The notes under the pieces: model-generated
Database searches by the model: none
What the model was told of the DNA's origin: nothing
The model's input: only the letters and a program-made list of their open reading frames with translations
DNA from: Thomasclavelia cocleata
Lineage (GTDB): Bacteria > Bacillota_I > Bacilli_A > Erysipelotrichales > Coprobacillaceae
DNA: 39,748 nt
Assembly: GCF_900102365.1 (NCBI RefSeq)
Contig: NZ_FOIN01000001.1
Location: 1 to 39,748, forward strand
Reading direction: 5' to 3'
Position numbers and translations under genes: made by a program
Part shown: positions 23,477 through 31,761 of the stretch, piece by piece
Layout of the letters: each line of letters opens with the position of its first letter
How positions within the stretch are numbered: position 1 is the first letter of the stretch

Positions 23477-24097
23477 ATGAAAATATTTATTACTAGACAT
23501 TCAAAAACATTGTGGAATCAAGAAAAGAAACTTCAAGGATGGAAAGATTCGCCATTAACAAAAGAAGGAATCAATGATGCTTTATTACTAAAAAAGAGAA
23601 TTAAAGATATATCAATCGATTATTGTTATAGTAGCCCAATTAATCGTGCTAAACAAACAAGTGAAATATTATTTGATCATGTTATCTTAGATGATCGTTT
23701 AAAAGAAATGAATTTTGGTATATATGAAGGTAAAAATATAGCAGAATTATTAAATGATAAACAGTATGATGATTTATGGAACCATCCTGATGATGATACA
23801 AGATTACCTGGCGGGGAATCATATAAAGAGGTTCAAAAAAGATTGTTAGATTTTATTGATGAAATATATAAAAAATATAGTGATAAAACTATTTTTATTA
23901 CTATACATGGAATGTTATTTATTATTTTACATGGCTTGATGTTAGGATATAAAACATGTGATCTAATTAAAATCAATCAACATGTTGTTCGTGGCTGTTC
24001 TTTAAGTGAAGTTGAATATGATGGAGAAAAGTTTACTATTAAATATATTGGAGATGATTCTCATTTAGCAACCAAAGAAATTATTAGCTATAAATAA
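23477..24097 (+). CDS. Histidine phosphatase superfamily protein (phosphoglycerate mutase-like)
   Basis: A 206-residue protein with the RHG-type catalytic motif written as TRHSKTLWN (His phosphorylated during catalysis), LTKEGINDA, the second basic motif SSPINRAKQTSEI, LKEMNFGIYEGKN and the late histidine in TIHGMLF. Small-molecule phosphatases and cofactor-dependent mutases share this fold, so the substrate is open. The start has no Shine-Dalgarno sequence: ATG lies directly after the T-run of the yneF terminator, and the only purine-rich stretch (GGGGAAGAG) is within that stem-loop. It may rely on readthrough or leaderless initiation. Confidence 0.88.
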   Translation: MKIFITRHSKTLWNQEKKLQGWKDSPLTKEGINDALLLKKRIKDISIDYCYSSPINRAKQTSEILFDHVILDDRLKEMNFGIYEGKNIAELLNDKQYDDLWNHPDDDTRLPGGESYKEVQKRLLDFIDEIYKKYSDKTIFITIHGMLFIILHGLMLGYKTCDLIKINQHVVRGCSLSEVEYDGEKFTIKYIGDDSHLATKEIISYK

Positions 24098-24116
24098 TTG
24101 AAAAATTATTGTAAAT

Positions 24117-24149
24117 AAAATAGTCATATCAAATTGATATGACTATTTT
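24117..24149. terminator. Bidirectional terminator between convergent genes
   Basis: A nearly perfect palindrome built on TAGTCATATCAA (24121-24132) and its complement (24134-24145), flanked by AAAA on the left and TTTTATTT on the right, serves the phosphatase gene and, from the other strand, plsY. Confidence 0.88.
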
Positions 24150-24151
24150 AT

Positions 24152-24751
24152 TTACATCCAGCTTATTTTACTTTCAGTTCCTTGTTTAACTCGCTTTAAA
24201 TTCTCGCAATGGCGGTAAACTAGTAATAAGATTATTCCTGCTGTAGCTAATTTACCAATTAATGATATATCTAAAAATGGAGTGGCTACTAAAACAGATA
24301 AAGAAGCTAATACTGATGATAGTGATACATATTTACTAATCTTCAATACTATAAAGAAAACTACTAAAGCAAGTATAGCACCTAAAGGGTTCACTGCTAT
24401 AAAATAACCAATAGCAGTAGAAACAGCCTTTCCACCTTTGAAGTTAGCAAAAACTGGATAACAGTGACCAATAACACAGAATAAGGCACATATGTAAGGT
24501 GTATCTTCATTTAATGATAATAAAGAACAAAAATATCTAGTTAAAAACATTACTAGCAATGCCTTTGAAGCATCAAGAATAATAACTAAAACACCCGCTT
24601 TTTTTCCTAAAACTCTTCCAGTATTAGTTCCTCCTAAATTCCCTGATCCGTAGTTTCTAACATCTGTTTTATAAAAAAGTCTTCCAATTACTAATGCAAA
24701 AGGAATTGATCCATAAAGATATGCAAGAATTATTAAAAATATTGAAATCAT
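24152..24751 (-). CDS. plsY: Glycerol-3-phosphate acyltransferase PlsY
   Basis: A ~199-residue membrane enzyme that transfers acyl groups from acyl phosphate to glycerol 3-phosphate in the first step of phospholipid synthesis. Motif 1, GSIPFALVIGRLF, is followed by DVRNYGSGNLGGTNTGRVLGKK. Motif 2 is GHCYPVFANFKGGKAVSTAIG, and the C-terminal LVYRHCENLKRVKQGTESKI is also typical. Five hydrophobic segments are visible. ATG 24751 is preferred over GTG 24760, because the GTG is part of the Shine-Dalgarno sequence AGGTG 6 nt before that ATG. Adjacent to, and divergent from, parE-parC, as in B. subtilis. Confidence 0.93.
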   Translation of the reverse strand: MISIFLIILAYLYGSIPFALVIGRLFYKTDVRNYGSGNLGGTNTGRVLGKKAGVLVIILDASKALLVMFLTRYFCSLLSLNEDTPYICALFCVIGHCYPVFANFKGGKAVSTAIGYFIAVNPLGAILALVVFFIVLKISKYVSLSSVLASLSVLVATPFLDISLIGKLATAGIILLLVYRHCENLKRVKQGTESKISWM

Positions 24752-24769
24752 AATTATCACCTGACACTT

Positions 24770-24797
24770 ATTATATATTATTAGACCAAAAAAGCAA
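24770..24797 (-). promoter_or_regulatory. Probable plsY promoter
   Basis: On the minus strand TTGCTT (24797-24792) and TATAAT (24775-24770) are 16 nt apart, ~20 nt upstream of the start codon. Confidence 0.55.
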
Positions 24798-24889
24798 TCT
24801 TTTTATCCCTTTCTTGTGTTAATGAAAGATTAATATGATAGAATTATAAATGATTATTTTTTAATAAACTGTTAAAAATACAATAACCT

Positions 24890-24918
24890 TTGAAAAAAAG
24901 CAACAATTTAGTTATAAT
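24890..24918 (+). promoter_or_regulatory. SigmaA-type promoter of parE-parC
   Basis: TTGAAA (24890-24895) and TATAAT (24913-24918) are 17 nt apart, ~33 nt before the parE start codon. Confidence 0.8.
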
Positions 24919-24950
24919 GACAAAAGTGATTAAAGGAGGCAATTTATTAT

Positions 24951-26879
24951 ATGGCAGCTAAAAGTAATTATAATGAATCAAATATCCAAATTCTAGAAGG
25001 GCTTGAAGCAGTTAGAAAAAGACCTGGAATGTATATTGGTTCAACTGATGCTAGGGGATTACATCATTTAGTATGGGAAATTGTTGATAATGCAATTGAT
25101 GAAGCTCTTTCAGGATTCGGTGATAATATCCAGGTAGTAATCTGTAAAGATAATAGTATTGAAGTTAGTGATCATGGACGTGGAATGCCAACAGGAATGC
25201 ATGCTTCAGGAAGACCTGCTACAGAAGTTATTTTAACAATCCTGCATGCTGGAGGGAAATTTAATGAAGATGGTGGTTATAAAACATCAGGTGGTCTTCA
25301 TGGTGTAGGAGCATCTGTTGTCAATGCTTTATCTTCATGGTTAGAGGTAACAATTTATCGTGAAGGTAAGATATGGTCACAAAGATTTGAAAATGGTGGA
25401 AGCAAAATTGGTAAACTTAAAGTAATTGGTAAAACAAATAAGACAGGAACAACAATTCATTTTTTACCTGATACTAATATTTTTTCAGTTCATGAATATA
25501 ATTTTTCTACAATTAGTGAAAGATTAATGGAAAGTGCTTTTTTATTAAAGGGGATTAAAATTGATTTAAAGGATGAACGAAATAATAAAGAAGTATCTTA
25601 TCAATATGATAATGGTTTAACTGCTTTTGTTGAATATTTAAATTATGAAAAAGAAATATTAAATCCAATTATTAATATTGAAGGTACTAATAATGGAATC
25701 GAAGTAGATGTGGCAATGCAATTTACAGCTGGTTATCAAGAGAATACATTATCTTTTGTTAATTTAGTTAGAACAGGTGACGGTGGAACACATGAAACTG
25801 GGTTTAGAGTTGCATTAACAAGAACTTTTAATGAATATGCACGTAAATATGGATTATTAAAGGAAAAAGATAAAAATTTAGAAGGAAATGATGTTCGTGA
25901 GGGGCTTTCAGCTATTATATCAATAAAAGTACCTGAACATTTTCTGCAATTTGAAGGACAAACTAAATCTAAATTAGGTACTCCTGAAGCCCGTAATGTA
26001 GTTGATAATGTTGTATATGAAAAATTATCTTTTTATCTTGAAGAAAATAAAGAAACTGCCGATACTTTAGTTAAAAAGATGATTAAAGCTGCTCAAGTTC
26101 GTGATGCGGCTAGAAAAGCTCGTGAAGCTGCAAGAAAAGGTAAAGGTTCTAAACAAGAACGTATTTTAAGTGGTAAATTAGCTCCTGCTCAATCAAAGGA
26201 TAAAAAGCGTAAAGAGCTTTACTTAGTCGAAGGGGATTCGGCTGGTGGAAGTGCAAAACAAGGACGTGATCGTAAATATCAGGCAATTTTACCTTTACGA
26301 GGTAAAGTTGTTAATACTGAAAAAGCAGCGATGAGTGACATTTTAAAAAATGAAGAAATTGCAACTATCATTAATACAATTGGAGCTGGGGTTGGAGCTG
26401 ATTTTAATGAAAAAGATAGCAATTATAGTAAAGTTATCATTATGACAGATGCTGATACTGATGGGGCTCATATACAAATACTTTTATTAACTTTTTTCTA
26501 TCGTTATATGAGAGAACTAATTATTGCTGGAAAAGTCTATATTGCTTTACCACCTTTATATAAAATCTCTAAGAAAAATGGTAAAAAAGAAGATGCTATC
26601 TATGCCTGGGAAGACGACGAGTTAGAAGAAGCAAAAAAGAAAATAGGTCGGGGATATAATATTCAGCGTTATAAAGGACTAGGAGAAATGAATGCTAATC
26701 AGCTTTGGGAGACTACTATGAATCCCGAAACTCGAACTTTAATTCAAGTATCTATAGATGATGCAGCAATTGTTGAAAGACGAGTTTCTGTATTGATGGG
26801 AGACAAAGTTGAACCGCGACGAGAATGGATTGAGCAAAATGTTCAATTCACTTTAGAAGATAATTTTGCAATTGATTAA
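24951..26879 (+). CDS. parE: DNA topoisomerase IV subunit B
   Basis: The 642-residue ATPase subunit of topoisomerase IV, which decatenates daughter chromosomes. The GHKL ATPase domain has LEAVRKRPGMYIGST, EIVDNAIDEALSG, DHGRGMP and GGLHGVGASVVNALS. The TOPRIM region has LVEGDSAGGSAKQGRDRKYQAILPLRGKV (written here in pieces: EGDSAGGSAKQGRD, PLRGKVVN) and DADTDGAHIQ. The C-terminus has RYKGLGEMNANQLWETTMNP. ParE rather than GyrB is inferred from length, from the linked parC gene and from the plsY-parE-parC order known in Bacillus. RBS AAAGGAGG, 12 nt before ATG. Confidence 0.93.
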   Translation: MAAKSNYNESNIQILEGLEAVRKRPGMYIGSTDARGLHHLVWEIVDNAIDEALSGFGDNIQVVICKDNSIEVSDHGRGMPTGMHASGRPATEVILTILHAGGKFNEDGGYKTSGGLHGVGASVVNALSSWLEVTIYREGKIWSQRFENGGSKIGKLKVIGKTNKTGTTIHFLPDTNIFSVHEYNFSTISERLMESAFLLKGIKIDLKDERNNKEVSYQYDNGLTAFVEYLNYEKEILNPIINIEGTNNGIEVDVAMQFTAGYQENTLSFVNLVRTGDGGTHETGFRVALTRTFNEYARKYGLLKEKDKNLEGNDVREGLSAIISIKVPEHFLQFEGQTKSKLGTPEARNVVDNVVYEKLSFYLEENKETADTLVKKMIKAAQVRDAARKAREAARKGKGSKQERILSGKLAPAQSKDKKRKELYLVEGDSAGGSAKQGRDRKYQAILPLRGKVVNTEKAAMSDILKNEEIATIINTIGAGVGADFNEKDSNYSKVIIMTDADTDGAHIQILLLTFFYRYMRELIIAGKVYIALPPLYKISKKNGKKEDAIYAWEDDELEEAKKKIGRGYNIQRYKGLGEMNANQLWETTMNPETRTLIQVSIDDAAIVERRVSVLMGDKVEPRREWIEQNVQFTLEDNFAID

Positions 26880-26892
26880 GGAGAAATAAAGC

Positions 26893-29508
26893 GTGGATAA
26901 AAAAATAATTATGTCATTAGAAACCATCATGGGCGATCGTTTTGCTAAATATTCTAAATATATTATTCAAGACCGAGCTTTGCCAGATGTTCGTGATGGT
27001 TTAAAACCTGTACAGCGAAGAATTCTTTACTCGATGTATAAAGAAGGTAATTTGTATACTAAACCATATCGTAAATCAGCTAAAACAGTTGGTAATGTAA
27101 TTGGTAATTACCATCCTCATGGAGATACCTCTGTTTATGATGCTATGGTGCGTTTATCACAAGATTGGAAAATGCGTGCTCCATTAGTTGATATGCAAGG
27201 TAATAATGGTTCTATTGATAATGATCCAGCTGCAGCAATGCGTTATACAGAAGCCCGTCTTTCAGCAATCGCAGTTGAATTATTAAAAGATTTAGATAAA
27301 GAAACTGTTTTAATGTCACTGAACTTTGATGATACTGAATATGAACCAACGGTTTTACCAGCTGCTTATCCAAATTTGTTGATTAATGGAGCAACTGGTA
27401 TTTCAGCAGGATATGCAACAGATATTCCACCTCATAATTTAGAAGAAGTAATTGAGGCAACTATATATCGAATCAAACATTCTAACTGTACACTAGAAAA
27501 AATTATGGAATTTATAAAAGGTCCTGATTTTCCAACAGGTGCAATAGTTGAAGGAAAACAAGGAATATTAAATGCCTTTAAAACAGGACGAGGAAAAGTA
27601 ATTGTTCGAAGTAAAACTGAGATTTTAGAAGAAAAAGCAATGAACAAGATCATTGTTACTGAAATTCCGTATGAAGTAAATAAGGCTGAATTAGTTAGAA
27701 AAATTGATGAAATTCGTTTTAATCGAAGCATTGATGGAATAATAGAGGTTCGTGATGAATCTGATCGTAATGGACTTAGAATCGTAGTTGATTTAAAAAA
27801 AGATATTTCTGTGCAAAATACATTAAACTATTTATATAAAAATACCGATTTACAAAAAAATTATAATTATAATATGGTTGCTATTAAAGATAAACGACCT
27901 GTATTAATGGGAATCATTGATATCTTAGATGGTTATATTGATCATCAAATAGATGTAGTTACAAGAAGCTCGATTTATGATTTAAATAAAGCAAGAGATC
28001 GTAAACATATTGTTGAAGGATTAATTAAAGCTATATCTATTTTAGATGATGTTGTAAAAACTATTCGTCAATCTAAAGATAAAAGTGATGCAAAAAATAA
28101 TTTAATTATTAAATTTGATTTTAGTGAAAAACAAGCTGAAGCAATTGTTATGTTACAATTATATCGATTAACCAATACTGATATTGTAACATTAGAAAAT
28201 GAAAATACTGAATTAGATGAAAAGATTACATATTTAAATAACATTTTAGAAAGTGACGATGTTTTAAGAAAAGTAATCATTGATCAACTAAAATCAATTA
28301 AGAAAAAATATCCAATGCCTAGATTATCAAAAATTCGTGATGAAATTCAAGAAATTAAAATAGATGAAAAGGCCATGATCTTATCTGAAGATATTAACAT
28401 TTCTATTACACGTGATGGTTATATTAAAAGAATTAGTAATCGTTCTATAAAAGCAAGTGAAGGAACACCTTTTGGTAAAAAAGAGAATGATTATTTAATA
28501 TCAATGTATCAAGCTAACACATTAGATCATTTATTATTATTTACTGATGCTGGTAATTATTTATTTGTACCAGTACATAAAATTGAAGAGTTTAAATGGA
28601 AAGATGCTGGTAAACATATTAGTTATTTAGTTAAAGTCAGTTCAAATGAAAAAATTATTGGCAGTATTTTAGTAAAAGATTTTAATCTTCCTTTATATGT
28701 AATGTTAGCTACTAAAAATGGTCAAATCAAACGAACTTTATTAAAAGATTTTGAAGTTTCTCGTTACTCTAAACCACTAAAATGTATGGGATTAAAAAAT
28801 GATGATAAAGTAATTGGAGTCAAATTAACTGATAATAATCAAGGTATCATTTTAACTACTAAGGCTGGTTATGGAGCAATGTATTCAGAACAAGAAATAT
28901 CTATAACAGGAGTTAAGGCTTCAGGGGTTAAAGCTATTAATCTTAGAAATGATGAACTAGTAAGTTTAAATATTTTTGATCCAATGACTAATTGTTCTTT
29001 AATGATAGTTAGTGAAAATGCAGGAATCAAACGAATTAAAGTGGGAGACATTATACCATGTAATCGTGCTACAAAAGGTTCATTGTTATATAAAAATCCT
29101 AAATCTAAAATTATCTATACAAAAAAAGCTATAGTTGTTGATAATCAACAAAAAATAGTTATAACTCTAAATGATCAATCGACATTTGAATTTAAAGCTA
29201 CAGATTACAATTATGCTTCTTTAGACCAAAAACCTACAGCTTTTACAAAACTTACTGATGGTGAATTTATTGAAGATATTTATCTAAATGAAGCAATTTC
29301 AACTGATCTTTATAATTTACATGTGGCAAAAGATATTTCGCCAAGTTTTTTTGAACAACCTAAAGAAAAAACACTGTTAGATGAAGTTGATGAATCTATA
29401 GTTGAAAGTAAACCATCTAAAAAGATTACTTCTTCTATGAAAAAAACCAAACCTGTTAAGTATGAAAAAATTAGTCTTGAAGATATTTTAAAAGAAGAAG
29501 AATTTTAA
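26893..29508 (+). CDS. parC: DNA topoisomerase IV subunit A
   Basis: The 871-residue cleavage-rejoining subunit of topoisomerase IV. Near the N-terminus are DRALPDVRDGLKPVQRRILY and the quinolone-resistance region NYHPHGDTSVYDAMVRLSQDW; the catalytic tyrosine is in AAAMRYTEARLS. The C-terminal beta-pinwheel repeats follow residue ~500. A Lys/Ser-rich tail ends the protein and makes it longer than typical (~800). The start codon is GTG 26893 with AAGGAG 9 nt upstream, 13 nt after parE, so the two subunits are co-produced. Serine/threonine and acidic positions in the resistance region look wild-type in kind. Confidence 0.93.
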   Translation: MDKKIIMSLETIMGDRFAKYSKYIIQDRALPDVRDGLKPVQRRILYSMYKEGNLYTKPYRKSAKTVGNVIGNYHPHGDTSVYDAMVRLSQDWKMRAPLVDMQGNNGSIDNDPAAAMRYTEARLSAIAVELLKDLDKETVLMSLNFDDTEYEPTVLPAAYPNLLINGATGISAGYATDIPPHNLEEVIEATIYRIKHSNCTLEKIMEFIKGPDFPTGAIVEGKQGILNAFKTGRGKVIVRSKTEILEEKAMNKIIVTEIPYEVNKAELVRKIDEIRFNRSIDGIIEVRDESDRNGLRIVVDLKKDISVQNTLNYLYKNTDLQKNYNYNMVAIKDKRPVLMGIIDILDGYIDHQIDVVTRSSIYDLNKARDRKHIVEGLIKAISILDDVVKTIRQSKDKSDAKNNLIIKFDFSEKQAEAIVMLQLYRLTNTDIVTLENENTELDEKITYLNNILESDDVLRKVIIDQLKSIKKKYPMPRLSKIRDEIQEIKIDEKAMILSEDINISITRDGYIKRISNRSIKASEGTPFGKKENDYLISMYQANTLDHLLLFTDAGNYLFVPVHKIEEFKWKDAGKHISYLVKVSSNEKIIGSILVKDFNLPLYVMLATKNGQIKRTLLKDFEVSRYSKPLKCMGLKNDDKVIGVKLTDNNQGIILTTKAGYGAMYSEQEISITGVKASGVKAINLRNDELVSLNIFDPMTNCSLMIVSENAGIKRIKVGDIIPCNRATKGSLLYKNPKSKIIYTKKAIVVDNQQKIVITLNDQSTFEFKATDYNYASLDQKPTAFTKLTDGEFIEDIYLNEAISTDLYNLHVAKDISPSFFEQPKEKTLLDEVDESIVESKPSKKITSSMKKTKPVKYEKISLEDILKEEEF

Positions 29509-29524
29509 AATATCTTAACAGTTT

Positions 29525-29557
29525 AAACCGTAAAAATAATTTTACGGTTTTTCTTTC
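29525..29557. terminator. Terminator shared by parC and sigK
   Basis: AAACCGTAAAA (29525-29535) pairs with TTTTACGGTTT (29540-29550), followed on the plus strand by TTCTTT. The sigK stop codon lies in the right arm, so the element also forms the 3' end of the minus-strand transcript. Confidence 0.85.
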
Positions 29558-30228
29558 ATATGTTCTTTTAGTAACTTTATTAGGGCTCTTTTTTCAAGAC
29601 GTGATACATAGGAACGAGAAATATTTAATTTTTTAGCAATTTCTTTTTGGGTATATTTTTTTGTGTTATTTAAGCCATAACGCATAATTAAAGTTTCTTT
29701 TTCTCGTGGCTCTAAAATTTTGAAATAAGTAGTAAATTTATCTAAAGTATCCTTTTTATCAACGATATCTATAAATTCTTCTTGTTGATCTGCAATAATA
29801 TCACCAAGTACAATTTCACTACCATCTTTATCAATTCCAATTGTTTCATTTAATGAAACATCTAGATTTGTTTTTTTATTTGTTCTTAAATGCATTAAAA
29901 TTTCATTTTCGATACATCTTGATGCATAAGTAGCTAGTTTTGTTTTATGATTCTGTTTATAACTATCTACAGCTTTAATTAAACCTATTGTTCCAATCGA
30001 AATTAAATCTTCTTGTAAATCTTTGCTATTTTCATATTTTTTAGCGATATGAGCAACTAAACGTAGATTTCTTTCTATTAAAATATTTCGTGCTTCTTTA
30101 TCGCCATTAAAAAACAATTCTAGATATTTTTCTTCTTCCTTTGCAGTTAAAGGGATTTCAAAAGATTTTGATTTTATATATGATAGAAAAAAACCATTGG
30201 TTAATAATGAGAACAATATTGAAAACAT
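29542..30228 (-). CDS. sigK: Sporulation sigma factor SigmaK, uninterrupted gene
   Basis: A 228-residue sigma-70 factor that directs late mother-cell transcription during sporulation. It matches SigmaK along its length: a hydrophobic pro-sequence-like N-terminus (MFSILFSLLTNGFFLSYIKSK), PLTAKEEEKYLELFFNGDKEARNILIERNLRLVAHI in region 1.2-2.1 (cited in part), EDLISIGTIGLIKAVDSY, KLATYASRCIENEILMHLR, and the region 4 helix-turn-helix TQKEIAKKLNISRSYVSRLEKRAL. The frame is continuous, so there is no skin-type element here. ATG 30228 is used (AGGGGTG 6 nt away); GTG 30237 is part of the Shine-Dalgarno region. The N-terminus suggests synthesis as an inactive pro-protein, as in Bacillus. Confidence 0.9.
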   Translation of the reverse strand: MFSILFSLLTNGFFLSYIKSKSFEIPLTAKEEEKYLELFFNGDKEARNILIERNLRLVAHIAKKYENSKDLQEDLISIGTIGLIKAVDSYKQNHKTKLATYASRCIENEILMHLRTNKKTNLDVSLNETIGIDKDGSEIVLGDIIADQQEEFIDIVDKKDTLDKFTTYFKILEPREKETLIMRYGLNNTKKYTQKEIAKKLNISRSYVSRLEKRALIKLLKEHMKEKP

Positions 30229-30307
30229 GAATTTCACCCCTGATACATATATATTGTAAATCTTTTATTTTAGGACAAAATATTTATAAATTGTTCATTT
30301 TATTTAC

Positions 30308-30336
30308 TTTAAAAGTAATACAAAATAGGGTACAAT
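30308..30336 (+). promoter_or_regulatory. Probable promoter of the yqeH operon
   Basis: TTTAAA (30308-30313) and TACAAT (30331-30336) with a 17-nt spacer lie ~25 nt before the yqeH start codon. Confidence 0.45.
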
Positions 30337-30361
30337 GGGTATAGTTTGAAAAGGAGAATAT

Positions 30362-31459
30362 ATGAGTGAAGAAATAAGATGTTTTGGCTGTGGGGCCATA
30401 ATTCAAAGTGATGATGAAAAAAAGATTGGTTTTGTTCCTAAAAATGCTTTGAATAATGATAAGGTTTTATGCAAGCGATGTTTTCGTTTAAAGAATTATC
30501 ATGAACTACAAAAAACCAATCTTACAAGTGATGATTTTTTAAATATTCTTCAAGAAATTGGAAATCATGACTGTTTAGTTGTTTATTTAATTGATCTTTT
30601 TGATTTTAATGGAAGTTTGATAAGTGGTTTACCACGTCACTTAAACAATAATGATATTTTAGTAGTAGGAAATAAACGTGATGTTTTACCAAAATCTTTA
30701 AAAGATATTAAAATAATTCATTGGTTACGAAGACAATTAAAAGAAATTGGAATTAAACCAATTGATGTATTATTATCGAGTGGAGTAAAAAATTATAATT
30801 TAGATCTATTGATTAATAAAATCAATGAATATCGACATGGTCGTAATGTCTATATCGTTGGTGTTACAAATGTTGGAAAGTCTTCATTAATAAATGCCTT
30901 GTTAAAACATTATGGAACTGGTGATGATACTTTAATTACAACTAGTGAATTTCCTGGCACAACACTAGATCTAATTGAAATACCATTAGATAATCAAAGT
31001 TATTTGTATGATTCACCTGGTATAATTAATCCTCATCAGATGGCGCATTTAGTTAAAACTGAAGATTTAAAAACAATTATACCAAAGAATGAACTAAGAC
31101 CTATTAATTATCAATTGAATGATAAACAAACTTTGTATTTTGGAGGTCTAGCAAGAATGGATTTTATAAAAGGAAAACATTGTTCTTTTACATGTTATTT
31201 TCCTAAATTATTGAAAATTCATCGTACTAAACTAGAAAAAAGTGATGATCTTTATAATCGTCACTTAACTTTAAAGCCAGAGATAGAAACAATTAAAAAT
31301 ATTAGCGAAATGAATACTTACAATTTTAAACTACCTGATTATAAAGTTGATTTGGTAATTTCTGGTTTAGGATTTATCAGTGTAAACTGTCCTGATGGAA
31401 ATGTGAGGGTTTATGTACCTAAAGGTGTTGGGGTATTTATTAGAGAAGCGTTAATTTAG
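30362..31459 (+). CDS. yqeH: Circularly permuted ribosome-assembly GTPase YqeH
   Basis: A 365-residue GTPase needed for 30S subunit assembly in Bacillus. It begins with a four-cysteine zinc finger (C7, C10, C37, C40: CFGC ... CKRC). The GTPase motifs are in permuted order: G4 GNKRD (~109), G5 LSSGVKN, G1 GVTNVGKSSLIN (~167), G2 FPGTT and G3 DSPG. The C-terminal part is the usual YqeH extension. RBS AAGGAG is 5-6 nt before ATG. First gene of a cluster in nearly the same order as B. subtilis yqeH-yqeI-nadD-yqeK-rsfS-yqeM; aroE is absent here. Confidence 0.95.
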   Translation: MSEEIRCFGCGAIIQSDDEKKIGFVPKNALNNDKVLCKRCFRLKNYHELQKTNLTSDDFLNILQEIGNHDCLVVYLIDLFDFNGSLISGLPRHLNNNDILVVGNKRDVLPKSLKDIKIIHWLRRQLKEIGIKPIDVLLSSGVKNYNLDLLINKINEYRHGRNVYIVGVTNVGKSSLINALLKHYGTGDDTLITTSEFPGTTLDLIEIPLDNQSYLYDSPGIINPHQMAHLVKTEDLKTIIPKNELRPINYQLNDKQTLYFGGLARMDFIKGKHCSFTCYFPKLLKIHRTKLEKSDDLYNRHLTLKPEIETIKNISEMNTYNFKLPDYKVDLVISGLGFISVNCPDGNVRVYVPKGVGVFIREALI

Positions 31460-31473
31460 AAAGGAATATAGTG

Positions 31474-31761
31474 ATGTTAACAGGTAAACAAAAAAGATAT
31501 TTAAGAGGATTAGGACATAATCTTAATGCTATTTTTCAAATTGGAAAAGATGGTGTTCATCAAAATCAAATTGAAGGAATTGATGATGCATTAGAAGCTC
31601 ATGAATTAATTAAAATAAAGATTTTAGAATCTTGCAGTGAATCAAAAAATGAGGTTGCAATTGAAATTAGTATGAAAACAAAAGCTGATGTTGTTCAGAT
31701 ATTGGGAAGAACGATTTTATTATATCGTCCAAGTGAAAAAGGAATATATAAATTGCCATGA
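31474..31761 (+). CDS. yhbY: YhbY/CRM-domain RNA-binding protein (YqeI)
   Basis: A 95-residue single CRM-domain protein that binds RNA and is associated with 50S assembly. The family features KRYLRGLGHNLNAIFQIGKDG (quoted in part: LRGLGHNL, IGKDG), the helix IDDALEAHELIKIKIL and the final strand ILLYRPSEKG are all present. I use ATG 31474; the GTG directly before it is closer to the Shine-Dalgarno AAAGGA. Its stop overlaps the start of the next gene (ATGA). Confidence 0.93.
   Translation: MLTGKQKRYLRGLGHNLNAIFQIGKDGVHQNQIEGIDDALEAHELIKIKILESCSESKNEVAIEISMKTKADVVQILGRTILLYRPSEKGIYKLP

Noticed and set aside
24951-29508. Gyrase (gyrB-gyrA) instead of topoisomerase IV
   Set aside because: Motif details (ParC-like HPHGD context, adjacency to plsY, lengths) and the Bacillus gene order favour parE-parC.
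30229-30361. SigmaE- or SigmaK-type promoter of sigK
   Set aside because: I found TACAAT and ATATT elements upstream but no pair with proper spacing for either sigma factor.
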